From positions 1 to 9,570 of the forward strand of contig DGXB01000029.1 of assembly GCA_002396205.1 (NCBI GenBank): DNA of 9,570 bases, written 5' to 3'. Below the pieces are notes generated by a model that worked only from the letters and a program-made list of their open reading frames with translations, had not been told where the DNA came from and did not search any database. Positions 1 to 5,740 of the stretch are shown piece by piece. This DNA is from Bacteroidales bacterium UBA4243 (GTDB taxonomy: Bacteria > Bacteroidota > Bacteroidia > Bacteroidales > F082). Every line of letters starts with the position of its first letter. The stretch's first letter is position 1. Made by a program: the position numbers and the translations under genes.

Positions 1-74
1 GGGTTGTTGTGTTCCAACCAATCTTTGAGAGCTCCTCCCACGAAGCCACATCCGATAATTCCAACGTTGATCAT
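1..74 (-). CDS. N-terminus of a Rossmann-fold NAD(P)-dependent dehydrogenase (partial, runs off the left edge)
   Basis: The minus strand opens with ATG at 72-74 and reads 24 complete codons to the window edge. The product contains VGIIGCGFVGGAL, a GxGxxG dinucleotide-binding loop (residues 8-13) at the usual place for the first beta strand and helix of a Rossmann fold. This fits the UDP-glucose/GDP-mannose dehydrogenase superfamily or a related 3-hydroxyacid-type dehydrogenase, but 24 residues cannot separate these. It has its own promoter (208-240) and a leader of about 125 nt, so it probably begins a separate transcription unit from the pnuC group. The bases just before the ATG are A/T-rich with no Shine-Dalgarno sequence, as is usual in Bacteroidota. 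Confidence 0.7.
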   Translation of the reverse strand, partial: MINVGIIGCGFVGGALKDWLEHNN

Positions 75-152
75 ATTTTAAATTGATATTTGATAATGCT
101 TCGCCTCGTCAGTCACAATCCGTGGCGACAATTGTTTGATTCAAAACTAAAT

Positions 153-183
153 GAAACAACTTGACAATTTGTCTTGATGTTTC
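153..183. promoter_or_regulatory. Imperfect hairpin/palindrome in the leader of the leftmost gene
   Basis: Nested inverted repeats lie in the leader between the promoter and the ATG at 74. The outer arms are GAAACA (153-158) and TGTTTC (178-183). The inner arms are GACAA (163-167) and TTGTC (169-173), centred on one base. It could be an operator or an RNA stem-loop affecting the downstream gene, or chance structure in A/T-rich DNA. No riboswitch class is recognised in this leader. Confidence 0.3.
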
Positions 184-207
184 CTTTTTTACCTTTCATT
201 TCGTTTG

Positions 208-240
208 CAAAGATAAAGATTTGTTATTGTAAAATACAAA
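208..240 (-). promoter_or_regulatory. Bacteroidota-type sigma-ABfr promoter for the leftmost gene
   Basis: Read on the minus strand, TTTG (237-240) is followed after 21 bases by TATCTTTG (208-215). This matches the Bacteroides consensus of a -33 TTTG box, 19-21 bp, and a -7 TAnnTTTG box. Transcription would start near position 200 and run left to the gene starting at 74. The promoter lies directly downstream of the pnuC stop codon, which suggests the pnuC transcription unit and the leftmost gene are independently expressed. Confidence 0.7.
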
Positions 241-249
241 TAAATATTA

Positions 250-825
250 TTATTTTTCGACCATCATCCGCTTCCACTTGAAATAGCCGAAGACGGCGAT
301 GACGACATAAAGCCCGTAAAGGCTCGCTTTGAAAGGGATGTCCTTGTAGAAATAGAGCCCGCAGGTAACCACATCGACGACGATCCATACGAACCACTGT
401 TCCAGATACTTGCGTGCCAACGCCCAGATGCCTACGATGCTCAAGGACGTGGTGAAGGCATCGAGGACGGGGACGTTGCTGTTGGTGAAACGGCTGAGCA
501 AGAAATAAATGGCGACCCAGATGGCAGCCGCCGCGCCAAGCCATATCGCGGCTTGCTTCTTAGGCATGTGGCGAATGGGCAGGTCGGCACTTTTCTGCTT
601 GTGGCGCATCCAGGCGATGAAGCCGTAGACAGTCATGGCCAAGTAGTAGAACTCCATGCCGCAGTCGGCGTAGAGACCTTTCTGGTAGTACAATACGATG
701 CCGAGACTCTGCATCACGAAGCCGACAACCCACATCCATACGCTTGCTTTATACTCTAAGAGGATATAGGCCAAGCCGAGGGCCGTTGTGGTAATGTCGA
801 GCCAATGATTACTGAGAAATTCCAT
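250..825 (-). CDS. pnuC: PnuC-family vitamin transporter (nicotinamide riboside or related vitamin)
   Basis: The 191-residue product is an integral inner-membrane protein with about seven hydrophobic segments, the length and pattern of PnuC facilitators. Family-like stretches include WVVGFVMQSLGIVLYYQKG, then GMEFYYLAMTVYGFIAW, and a last helix LYGLYVVIAVFGYFKWK followed by a basic tail. PnuC proteins move nicotinamide riboside by facilitated diffusion, with trapping by a cytosolic kinase; close Bacteroidota relatives (PnuT) carry thiamine, and substrate cannot be chosen here. No kinase gene or TPP riboswitch is visible nearby. I chose the ATG at 823-825: it sits one base after the stop of the upstream gene (TGA-C-ATG), implying coupled translation. 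A TTG at 832-834 would add three residues and overlap that gene. Confidence 0.85.
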   Translation of the reverse strand: MEFLSNHWLDITTTALGLAYILLEYKASVWMWVVGFVMQSLGIVLYYQKGLYADCGMEFYYLAMTVYGFIAWMRHKQKSADLPIRHMPKKQAAIWLGAAAAIWVAIYFLLSRFTNSNVPVLDAFTTSLSIVGIWALARKYLEQWFVWIVVDVVTCGLYFYKDIPFKASLYGLYVVIAVFGYFKWKRMMVEK

Positions 826-826
826 G

Positions 827-2221
827 TCAACCAACTTTTTGTGCCATTCTTTCCGCCAAATCCAAAAACTCCTTGACCGTCATCTGTTTCAAAAACAGCA
901 ACCCATGCGCGGCGCGGATGAGTGGGTGGGTGTTTTCGTAGAAATAGTTCTTGCCCAAGATGAGTTGCACGTCCTTGTATTGCTTCACCCAAATCTGCTC
1001 GGCCAATTCGCTGAAAGGCCCGTCGAAGTCGGGGTTGGGGAATTCGGCCTTGACTTGTGTCAAATAGCTGTCCTTGAAGGCTTTCTCGAACACCGCCATG
1101 GCGTTGAGCGACACGGGCACGTAGACGTTGGCCTCGGCAGGATGGAACGTCGACCACACGTTGCGGTAGCCGAAGACCTTCAGCTGGCTGAGGTCGGCCT
1201 CTTCGTTCCACCGACGGATGGCCTCGGCGATGGTCTGCATCACCTTGTAATGCGTGTTGGGTCCCAGTCCTTCGTAGTCGATGGCCACGGTTATGGTGGT
1301 GGGCTTCAACTCGCGCAGTTGGTTAAAGATAGTTTGTATGTCACGCTCAAAGGTAGGTCCCTGAGCTTGTCGAAGGGCCGGTTTAACATGAATGGATTCA
1401 TTTGCCGTCGGGCCTTCGACAGGCTCAGGCACCTTAGCATCATACAGCCCTAAACGCAGGTGGTGGATATGGTTCAAGTCCGTGCCCGCATAAGCCCACA
1501 CCAGCTCTTCCTCAAACTCGCGCACCTCCCCTTTCAGCTTCTGAATCTCATGGCTGTTGGGCTTGCCCTCTTTGAGGTTCCCGATTTCCTCGTTGAGCCG
1601 TTTCACCGTCTCCTCAACGCTCTTCAGCTGCCACAGCCCCACGGCGTCGCGCAGGATGCGGTGACAGAAGCCGCGCCGCATCTCATCGGGGTTCTTGCGG
1701 GCTACGTTATCGAGGTAATGGTGGACGTCTTTCACCTGCTTGAAGCGGTAGCCCTGCTCGAAGAAGTCGGGGTAGCATACCATCTGGATGCGGCCTTCGT
1801 GGAGGTAGCGCAGCGTGTCTTCCAAGGCTTCGCGCAGGAATTTATCGGTCACCGAATGGTAGCCCGAGGTCATGATGGCGAAATGCACCTTGTTGCGTGG
1901 CGAACGCAGCTGCCTGTTGATGAAGGGCATAAGGCCCAGCATGATGTCGTCGTGGTGCGGACCGGTGTGATAAATCACCTCGTTGTCCAAGATGTTGACA
2001 CCACGCCAGAGCTTGGTCTCCATGTCGTCGATGACTTCTTGCACCCTTTCGAGACCCAGGTCGGGGATGCGGGCGCAACGGGGGTCGTTCTTCAGGTCGT
2101 CGAGAGTCAGTTTGTGGGCATAACGGTCGAGGATCTTGCATAGGCCGAGCACGGCGTGTTCGGTCTTCTCGAAGGTCCATGGGCCGGTTTCAAAAAATTC
2201 TGGAGAGGTTTTATTAAACAT
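827..2221 (-). CDS. PIG-L/LmbE-like putative metal-dependent deacetylase with an in-frame repeat insertion
   Basis: The 464-residue product resembles PIG-L/LmbE de-N-acetylases, zinc enzymes that remove acetyl groups from GlcNAc-type substrates. The signature is a beta strand ending in TGPHHDD (residues 86-92), a variant of the family's metal-binding PHPDD loop, followed by KVHFAIMTSGYHSV (111-124). A second possible metal-site histidine cluster is NHIHHLRL (250-257). Residues 200-240 are charged and helix-rich, possibly a coiled coil. About 80 residues before the PHHDD loop have no domain I recognise. Residues 264-289 are encoded by a palindromic repeat (1356-1433) and are probably not ancestral. 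In Bacteroidales a PIG-L domain is often fused behind a NagB domain; here NagB is a separate gene in the same cluster. The second His of PHHDD replaces the usual Pro but leaves H-x-D-D intact, so activity is possible but unproven. Confidence 0.75.
   Translation of the reverse strand: MFNKTSPEFFETGPWTFEKTEHAVLGLCKILDRYAHKLTLDDLKNDPRCARIPDLGLERVQEVIDDMETKLWRGVNILDNEVIYHTGPHHDDIMLGLMPFINRQLRSPRNKVHFAIMTSGYHSVTDKFLREALEDTLRYLHEGRIQMVCYPDFFEQGYRFKQVKDVHHYLDNVARKNPDEMRRGFCHRILRDAVGLWQLKSVEETVKRLNEEIGNLKEGKPNSHEIQKLKGEVREFEEELVWAYAGTDLNHIHHLRLGLYDAKVPEPVEGPTANESIHVKPALRQAQGPTFERDIQTIFNQLRELKPTTITVAIDYEGLGPNTHYKVMQTIAEAIRRWNEEADLSQLKVFGYRNVWSTFHPAEANVYVPVSLNAMAVFEKAFKDSYLTQVKAEFPNPDFDGPFSELAEQIWVKQYKDVQLILGKNYFYENTHPLIRAAHGLLFLKQMTVKEFLDLAERMAQKVG
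1356..1433. repeat. 78-bp palindromic dispersed repeat inserted in frame within the PIG-L-like gene
   Basis: Two 25-nt arms, 1356-1380 and 1409-1433, are inverted copies with three mismatches; each holds the core CCTGAGCYTGTCGAAGG. The 28-nt spacer has at its exact centre a second inverted repeat, ATGAAT-GG-ATTCAT (1388-1401), so the whole element is symmetric about 1394/1395. In the host gene it encodes about 26 residues, including PEPVEG and LRQAQG. From memory, these two peptide strings recur in unrelated predicted proteins of many bacteria because this palindrome is widely dispersed; I could not check this here. Its length is exactly 26 codons and it contains no stop in the gene's frame, so the reading frame survives. 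Confidence 0.85.
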
Positions 2222-2254
2222 AAACAGAATGTAGTTTATTTTGCGGGTTGATCA

Positions 2255-2318
2255 GGCCTTGTAAAGCATGTCATTCCTCGCGGGGCAGGTGGGTATGGAA
2301 TCTGTGATTTACAAGGCC
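2255..2318. repeat. Hairpin repeat, copy 1 (conserved ATTCC/GGAAT core, private arms)
   Basis: The arms GGCCTTGTAAA (2255-2265) and TTTACAAGGCC (2308-2318) are a perfect 11-bp inverted repeat. They enclose a core that begins TGTCATTCC (2269-2277) and ends GGAATCT (2297-2303). On the minus strand the core reads AGATTCCA...GGAATGACA, the same as copies at 2347-2395 and 7956-8016, but the arms differ. It lies between ugd and the PIG-L-like gene. No T-tract follows the stem on the minus strand, so it is not a typical intrinsic terminator for ugd. The ATTCC...GGAAT core resembles the architecture of Neisseria dRS3 repeats, but I claim no homology. Confidence 0.75.
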
Positions 2319-2346
2319 GTCTATAAAAGTGATTCTTTTTGTCCGC

Positions 2347-2395
2347 CTCCTATAGATTCCAATCGCACAAACCTCTACTAGGAATGACATAGGAG
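2347..2395. repeat. Hairpin repeat, copy 2 (opposite orientation to copy 1)
   Basis: The arms CTCCTAT (2347-2353) and ATAGGAG (2389-2395) are a perfect 7-bp inverted repeat around a core that begins AGATTCCA (2354-2361) and ends AGGAATGACAT (2380-2390). The core reads on the plus strand, opposite to copy 1 only 28 bp away. As a result 2268-2278 is perfectly complementary to 2380-2390, and 2296-2303 to 2354-2361, so the pair could also fold as one larger hairpin. It begins a few bases after the ugd stop codon on the minus strand. Together the two copies fill most of the 181-bp gap. Confidence 0.7.
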
Positions 2396-2402
2396 ACTGT
2401 CT

Positions 2403-3701
2403 TTAATCCCTCTTGAAAATATCACGCGTGTAAACCTTGTCCTTCACGTCGTCGAGGATGCTGTCGTAGCGGTTGGCGATGATGGCCTGGCTCATGGCCT
2501 TGAAGCGGGCCATGTCGTTCACCACGAGGCTGCCGAAGAAGGTCGTCCCGTCCTGTAAGGTCGGCTCGTAGATGATGACCTCAGCACCCTTGGCCTTGAT
2601 GCGTTTCATCACGCCCTGGATGCTCGACTGGCGGAAGTTGTCGCTGTTCGACTTCATCGTCAGGCGGTAGACGCCGATGACACAGCGATGCTCATGAGCG
2701 GCATCGTATTGCCCTTGGTCGTAGTAGTCGTAATAGCCCGCTTTCTTCAACACTTGGTCGGCAATGAAGTCCTTGCGGGTGCGGTTGCTCTCCACGATGG
2801 CGCGAATGAGGTCTTCAGGCACGTCCTCGTAGTTGGCCAAAAGCTGCTTGGTGTCCTTGGGCAAGCAATAGCCGCCATAGCCAAACGATGGGTTGTTGTA
2901 GTGCGAGCCGATGCGTGGGTCGAGGCAGATGCCGTCGATGATGGCCTGTGTGTCGAGACCTTTCACCTCGGCGTATGTGTCGAGTTCGTTGAAATAGCTC
3001 ACGCGCAAAGCCAAGTAGGTGTTGGCGAAGAGCTTCACGGCCTCGGCTTCCTTCATGCCCATGAAGAGCACAGGAATGTCTTCCTTGATGGCACCTTGCT
3101 TCAACAAGTCGGCAAACTGATGCGCCTTGGCCTCCAAATCGACACTGACCATCGAATGAATTGCCTCGTTCTCAGCATCGTATCCTTCGATGGCCTTGGG
3201 ATAGCCCACGATGATGCGGCTCGGATAAAGGTTGTCGTAAAGGGCCTTGCTCTCGCGCAAAAACTCGGGCGAGAACAGCAAGTTGAACTTCTTGACACCC
3301 TTTGCGGCATACTTCACGTACAAACCACGGGTATAACCCACCGGAATGGTACTCTTGATGACCATCACCGCATCGGGATTGACGCTGAGAATCAGATCGA
3401 TGACCTCCTCCACATGACTCGTGTCGAAGAAGTTTTTCTGCGGGTCGTAATTGGTCGGGGCGGCGATGACGACGAACTCGGCATCGCGATAGGCCGCTGC
3501 ACCGTCTAAGGTGGCCGTGAGGTCGAGGTCTTTCTCGGCCAAGTATTTTTCAATGTATTCGTCCTGAATGGGCGACTTACGCTGGTTGATGAGGTCAACC
3601 TTTTCAGGAACCACGTCGACGGCGATCACGTGGTTGTGTTGCGCCAACAAAGTGGCGATGCTCAGGCCTACATAGCCTGTGCCTGCTACTGCGATGTTCA
3701 T
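2403..3701 (-). CDS. ugd: UDP-glucose 6-dehydrogenase
   Basis: The cytosolic enzyme oxidises UDP-glucose to UDP-glucuronate with two NAD+, supplying uronic acid for surface polysaccharide. The 432-residue product follows E. coli Ugd closely from end to end: NAD loop GTGYVGL (7-13), VIKSTIPVGYT (114-124), FSPEFLRE (143-150), EAVKLFANTYLA with the expected catalytic Lys at 223 (220-231), DPRIGSHYNNPSFGYGGYCL with the catalytic Cys279 (261-280), and SDNFRQSS (353-360). Two stretches are longer than in E. coli, about residues 165-195 and 321-338, making it some 40 residues longer; I recall similar insertions in other Bacteroidota Ugd proteins. The start ATG at 3699-3701 lies directly after five tandem 8-bp units with no Shine-Dalgarno sequence. 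All recognised active-site residues are present, so it should be functional. Confidence 0.95.
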   Translation of the reverse strand: MNIAVAGTGYVGLSIATLLAQHNHVIAVDVVPEKVDLINQRKSPIQDEYIEKYLAEKDLDLTATLDGAAAYRDAEFVVIAAPTNYDPQKNFFDTSHVEEVIDLILSVNPDAVMVIKSTIPVGYTRGLYVKYAAKGVKKFNLLFSPEFLRESKALYDNLYPSRIIVGYPKAIEGYDAENEAIHSMVSVDLEAKAHQFADLLKQGAIKEDIPVLFMGMKEAEAVKLFANTYLALRVSYFNELDTYAEVKGLDTQAIIDGICLDPRIGSHYNNPSFGYGGYCLPKDTKQLLANYEDVPEDLIRAIVESNRTRKDFIADQVLKKAGYYDYYDQGQYDAAHEHRCVIGVYRLTMKSNSDNFRQSSIQGVMKRIKAKGAEVIIYEPTLQDGTTFFGSLVVNDMARFKAMSQAIIANRYDSILDDVKDKVYTRDIFKRD

Positions 3702-3741
3702 TTCAGTTGTTCTGTTATTCAGTTATCTAGTTAATCAGTTG
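3702..3741 (-). repeat. Five 8-bp tandem units directly before the ugd start codon
   Basis: On the plus strand the 40 bp divide exactly into TTCAGTTG, TTCTGTTA, TTCAGTTA, TCTAGTTA and ATCAGTTG. On the minus strand they read as degenerate AACTGAA units ending immediately at the ATG. The first unit is identical to the repeat unit before nagB (5550-5595). Its position in the ribosome-binding region makes an effect on translation possible; no function is shown by the sequence. Confidence 0.7.
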
Positions 3742-3788
3742 CTACTGGCTATTGGCCGATTTGCGCTGCCAGAAGCCAGCCGATGCCA

Positions 3789-4757
3789 TTATTTCCATCC
3801 AAAAGGATGTCCACTCAGCGGCAGCTTGGCCATCGGATGATAGTCACCAATAAGTCCAATGGGCTTGGCGTTGCGGATTTCGTAGACGATTTCGATGCAA
3901 CGGCGGGCATCTTCCAATCCAAAGCCTTTACCTGCAAGGATTTCCTCATAGCTCTTGGTATGCAGCTCGGTGAAGCCTTGGCTGAACTCGAACTCCTCTC
4001 CATCGATCATGATGGTGCGGTAGGTGCGCTTCTCCCCTTCAACGGCATTTTCGGGCAAGGTGTCGGCATTGATGCTGAGGAAATAACGCACGCGGGCACG
4101 TTTCAGTTCCAAGTAGCCGGCCACACGGTCGTGCGAGGCCACGTGGACGATGTTCTTGGTCACGTCGCCGAAGATCCAGCTCAGCATGTCGTAGAAGTGC
4201 ACGCCGATGTTGGTGGCGATGCCGCCACTCTTGTTGATGTCGCCTTTCCACGAGGCGTAATACCAGTTGCCGCGCGAGGTGATGTAGGTTAGGTCGATGT
4301 CGTAGATCTTGTCTTTAGGCCCCTCCTCCACTTTCTTTTTGAGGGCAACTATCTTATCGTGCAAACGCAATTGAAGTATCGTGTTGACCTTATGCCCTTG
4401 CCGTTCTTCCACCTTCTGCAAGGCATCGATGTTCCACGGGTTGAGCACAAGGGGCTTCTCGCAGATGACATCGGCACCGAGGCGCAGGCCATAACGCGTG
4501 TGGGCATCGTGGAGGTAATTGGGGGTACAGACGCTGACGTAATCAATCTGTTTGCCTTCATCTTTCAGCTTGGTGTTGTGACGGTCGAACAGTTCCTGCT
4601 CGGTGAAGAAGGCAGCTTGTGGGAAATAGCTGTCCATGATGCCAACGCTGTCGTTTCTGTCGTAGGCGGAAACAAGGGTATTGCCTGTGTCTTTGATGGC
4701 TTTCAGGTGGCGCGGGGCGATGTAGCCGCCGACGCCGATAATCGCGAAATTTTTCAT
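3789..4757 (-). CDS. WlbA/WbpB-like Gfo/Idh/MocA oxidoreductase, probable UDP-sugar-uronate 3-dehydrogenase
   Basis: WlbA/WbpB enzymes oxidise C3 of UDP-N-acetylglucosaminuronate with NAD+, on the route to diacetamido-uronic acids of O antigens. The 322-residue product has the family's N-terminal stretch FAIIGVGGYIAPRH (4-17), IDYVSVCTPNYLHDAH (71-86) and the catalytic motif CEKPLVLNPWNI (99-110), with Lys101 at the position reported for WlbA. GVHFYD follows at 185-190, with His187 near the WlbA catalytic His185. Length fits the family (about 315-350). Its start overlaps the nagB stop by one base (TAATG), so translation is probably coupled. The usual partners are absent: UDP-GlcNAc 6-dehydrogenase, the aminotransferase, the N-acetyltransferase and the 2-epimerase. 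A different hexuronate substrate, perhaps linked to the neighbouring Ugd, is therefore possible. Confidence 0.85.
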   Translation of the reverse strand: MKNFAIIGVGGYIAPRHLKAIKDTGNTLVSAYDRNDSVGIMDSYFPQAAFFTEQELFDRHNTKLKDEGKQIDYVSVCTPNYLHDAHTRYGLRLGADVICEKPLVLNPWNIDALQKVEERQGHKVNTILQLRLHDKIVALKKKVEEGPKDKIYDIDLTYITSRGNWYYASWKGDINKSGGIATNIGVHFYDMLSWIFGDVTKNIVHVASHDRVAGYLELKRARVRYFLSINADTLPENAVEGEKRTYRTIMIDGEEFEFSQGFTELHTKSYEEILAGKGFGLEDARRCIEIVYEIRNAKPIGLIGDYHPMAKLPLSGHPFGWK

Positions 4758-5548
4758 TATATGTTATTCTTCTCTATATCCTTAAAGTATTTTACCGTGC
4801 CGTATTTAAGCTCGTCGCAGGCCGCGTCGTCGCAGACGATGATGCCCTTCGGGTGCATCTGCAACACGCTGACGGTCCACATCTGGCTCACTCCACCCTC
4901 GATGGCATGGGCCAAGGCGCGGGCCTTGCCGTGACCGTTAGCCAAAATCATCACCTCGCGACTGTCCATCACTGTGCCCACACCCACAGTGAGGGCGGTC
5001 TTCGGCACCTTATTAATATCGTTGTCGAAGAAGCGTGAGTTGGCGATGATGGTGTCCGTCGTCAGGGTCTTCACGCGGGTGCGCGAGGTAAGGCTGCTGC
5101 CAGGTTCGTTGAAGGCGATGTGGCCGTCGGGACCGATACCGCCCATGAAAAGGTCGATGCCGCCATAGCTCTTGATCTTGGCTTCGTAGCGGGCACATTC
5201 GGCCTCAAGGTCGTCGGCGTTGCCATTCAGGATGTTGACGTTCTCCTTCTTGATGTCGATATGGCTGAAGAAGTTGTTCCACATGAAGCTGTGGTAGCTC
5301 TCGGGGTGGTCCTCCGGAATCTTCACGTATTCGTCCATGTTGAAGGTGACCACGTTCTGGAACGAGATTTTGCCTTCCTTGTGGAGGCGGACCAGTTCGC
5401 GGTAGGTGCCAATGGGCGTCGAGCCGGTGGGCAGACCGAGGATGAAGGGCTTTTCAGCCGTAGGGTTGAAGGCGTTGATGCGCTCCACGATGTGGTTGGC
5501 GGCCCAACGCGACATAGCGTCGTAATTTTGTTCGATGATGACTCTCAT
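4757..5548 (-). CDS. nagB: Glucosamine-6-phosphate deaminase
   Basis: The cytosolic enzyme converts glucosamine 6-phosphate to fructose 6-phosphate and ammonia, linking amino-sugar use to glycolysis. The 263-residue product matches E. coli NagB (266) almost without gaps. It has the phosphate loop LPTGSTPIGTYREL (39-52), NMDEYV with Asp72, and GIGPDGHIAFNEPGSS (137-152) carrying Asp141, His143 and Glu148 at the same numbers as the E. coli catalytic residues. Residues known to form the E. coli allosteric GlcNAc-6-phosphate site (Ser151, Ser152, Arg158, Lys160, Tyr254) are also present, suggesting allosteric control is retained. It follows a 192-bp gap filled with repeats and starts at ATG 5546-5548, one base after a tandem-repeat leader. 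The last base of its stop codon is the first base of the next gene's ATG. Confidence 0.97.
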   Translation of the reverse strand: MRVIIEQNYDAMSRWAANHIVERINAFNPTAEKPFILGLPTGSTPIGTYRELVRLHKEGKISFQNVVTFNMDEYVKIPEDHPESYHSFMWNNFFSHIDIKKENVNILNGNADDLEAECARYEAKIKSYGGIDLFMGGIGPDGHIAFNEPGSSLTSRTRVKTLTTDTIIANSRFFDNDINKVPKTALTVGVGTVMDSREVMILANGHGKARALAHAIEGGVSQMWTVSVLQMHPKGIIVCDDAACDELKYGTVKYFKDIEKNNI

Positions 5549-5549
5549 A

Positions 5550-5595
5550 TTCAGTTGTTAGTTGTTAGTTGTTCAGTTGTTCAGTTGTTCAGTTG
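5550..5595 (-). repeat. Six 7/8-bp tandem units before the nagB start codon
   Basis: On the plus strand the order is TTCAGTTG, TTAGTTG, TTAGTTG, TTCAGTTG, TTCAGTTG, TTCAGTTG. The minus-strand leader therefore reads CAACTGAA three times, CAACTAA twice, CAACTGAA once, then T-ATG. Near-perfect copies suggest recent slippage, so unit number may vary between strains. The unit is shared with the array before ugd. Confidence 0.8.
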
Positions 5596-5596
5596 C

Positions 5597-5698
5597 GCAG
5601 GGACTTACGTCGCCTGCTTATGGGCTGTCGTCCCTACGGGACTATGGTTTGTATGGGGATTGAAATCGCCCGTTGAATTATTGCCGCCCCTTCAGGGC
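5597..5698. repeat. Cluster of three hairpins between nagB and the DUF4954 gene, likely a dispersed intergenic repeat
   Basis: Three stem-loops occur in about 100 bp. The first is GCAGGGAC/GTC-CCTGC around a TTAC loop with one bulged G (5597-5617). The second is GTCCC/GGGAC around TAC (5630-5642). The third is GCCC/GGGC around CTTCA (5686-5698). AGGGAC (5599-5604) can also pair with GTCCCT (5630-5635). The wording of the spacers matches intergenic repeats I recall from Bacteroidales genomes, but I cannot confirm that here. No TAnnTTTG promoter box is visible between here and nagB on the minus strand. Confidence 0.55.
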
Positions 5699-5707
5699 TT
5701 TGATGCC

Positions 5708-5739
5708 GCTTCGCGTCACTGCGAGGCACGAAGCAGTCC
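5708..5739. repeat. Short palindromic dispersed repeat of the GCGAGGCACGAAGC type, abutting the DUF4954 stop codon
   Basis: GCTTCG (5708-5713) pairs with CGAAGC (5729-5734), and alternatively ACTGC (5718-5722) with GCAGT (5733-5737). The plus-strand string CACTGCGAGGCACGAAGCAG resembles a dispersed repeat, seen in many unrelated bacteria, whose translation often reads HCEARS; this link is from memory. It begins one base past the stop codon at 5741-5743, on the transcript's 3' side, where such elements can affect mRNA stability. No T-tract follows on the minus strand. Confidence 0.6.
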
Positions 5740-5740
5740 A

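Noticed and set aside
826..834. TTG at 832-834 as the pnuC start
   Set aside because: The ATG at 823-825 is one base past the preceding stop codon and begins the usual PnuC N-terminus; the TTG would add only three residues and overlap the upstream gene.
2688..3509. A 273-codon plus-strand open frame
   Set aside because: It mirrors ugd, whose minus-strand reading has every motif of the family.
5550..5595. A CRISPR-like array
   Set aside because: The units are 7-8 bp and contiguous with no spacers; this is a simple tandem repeat.
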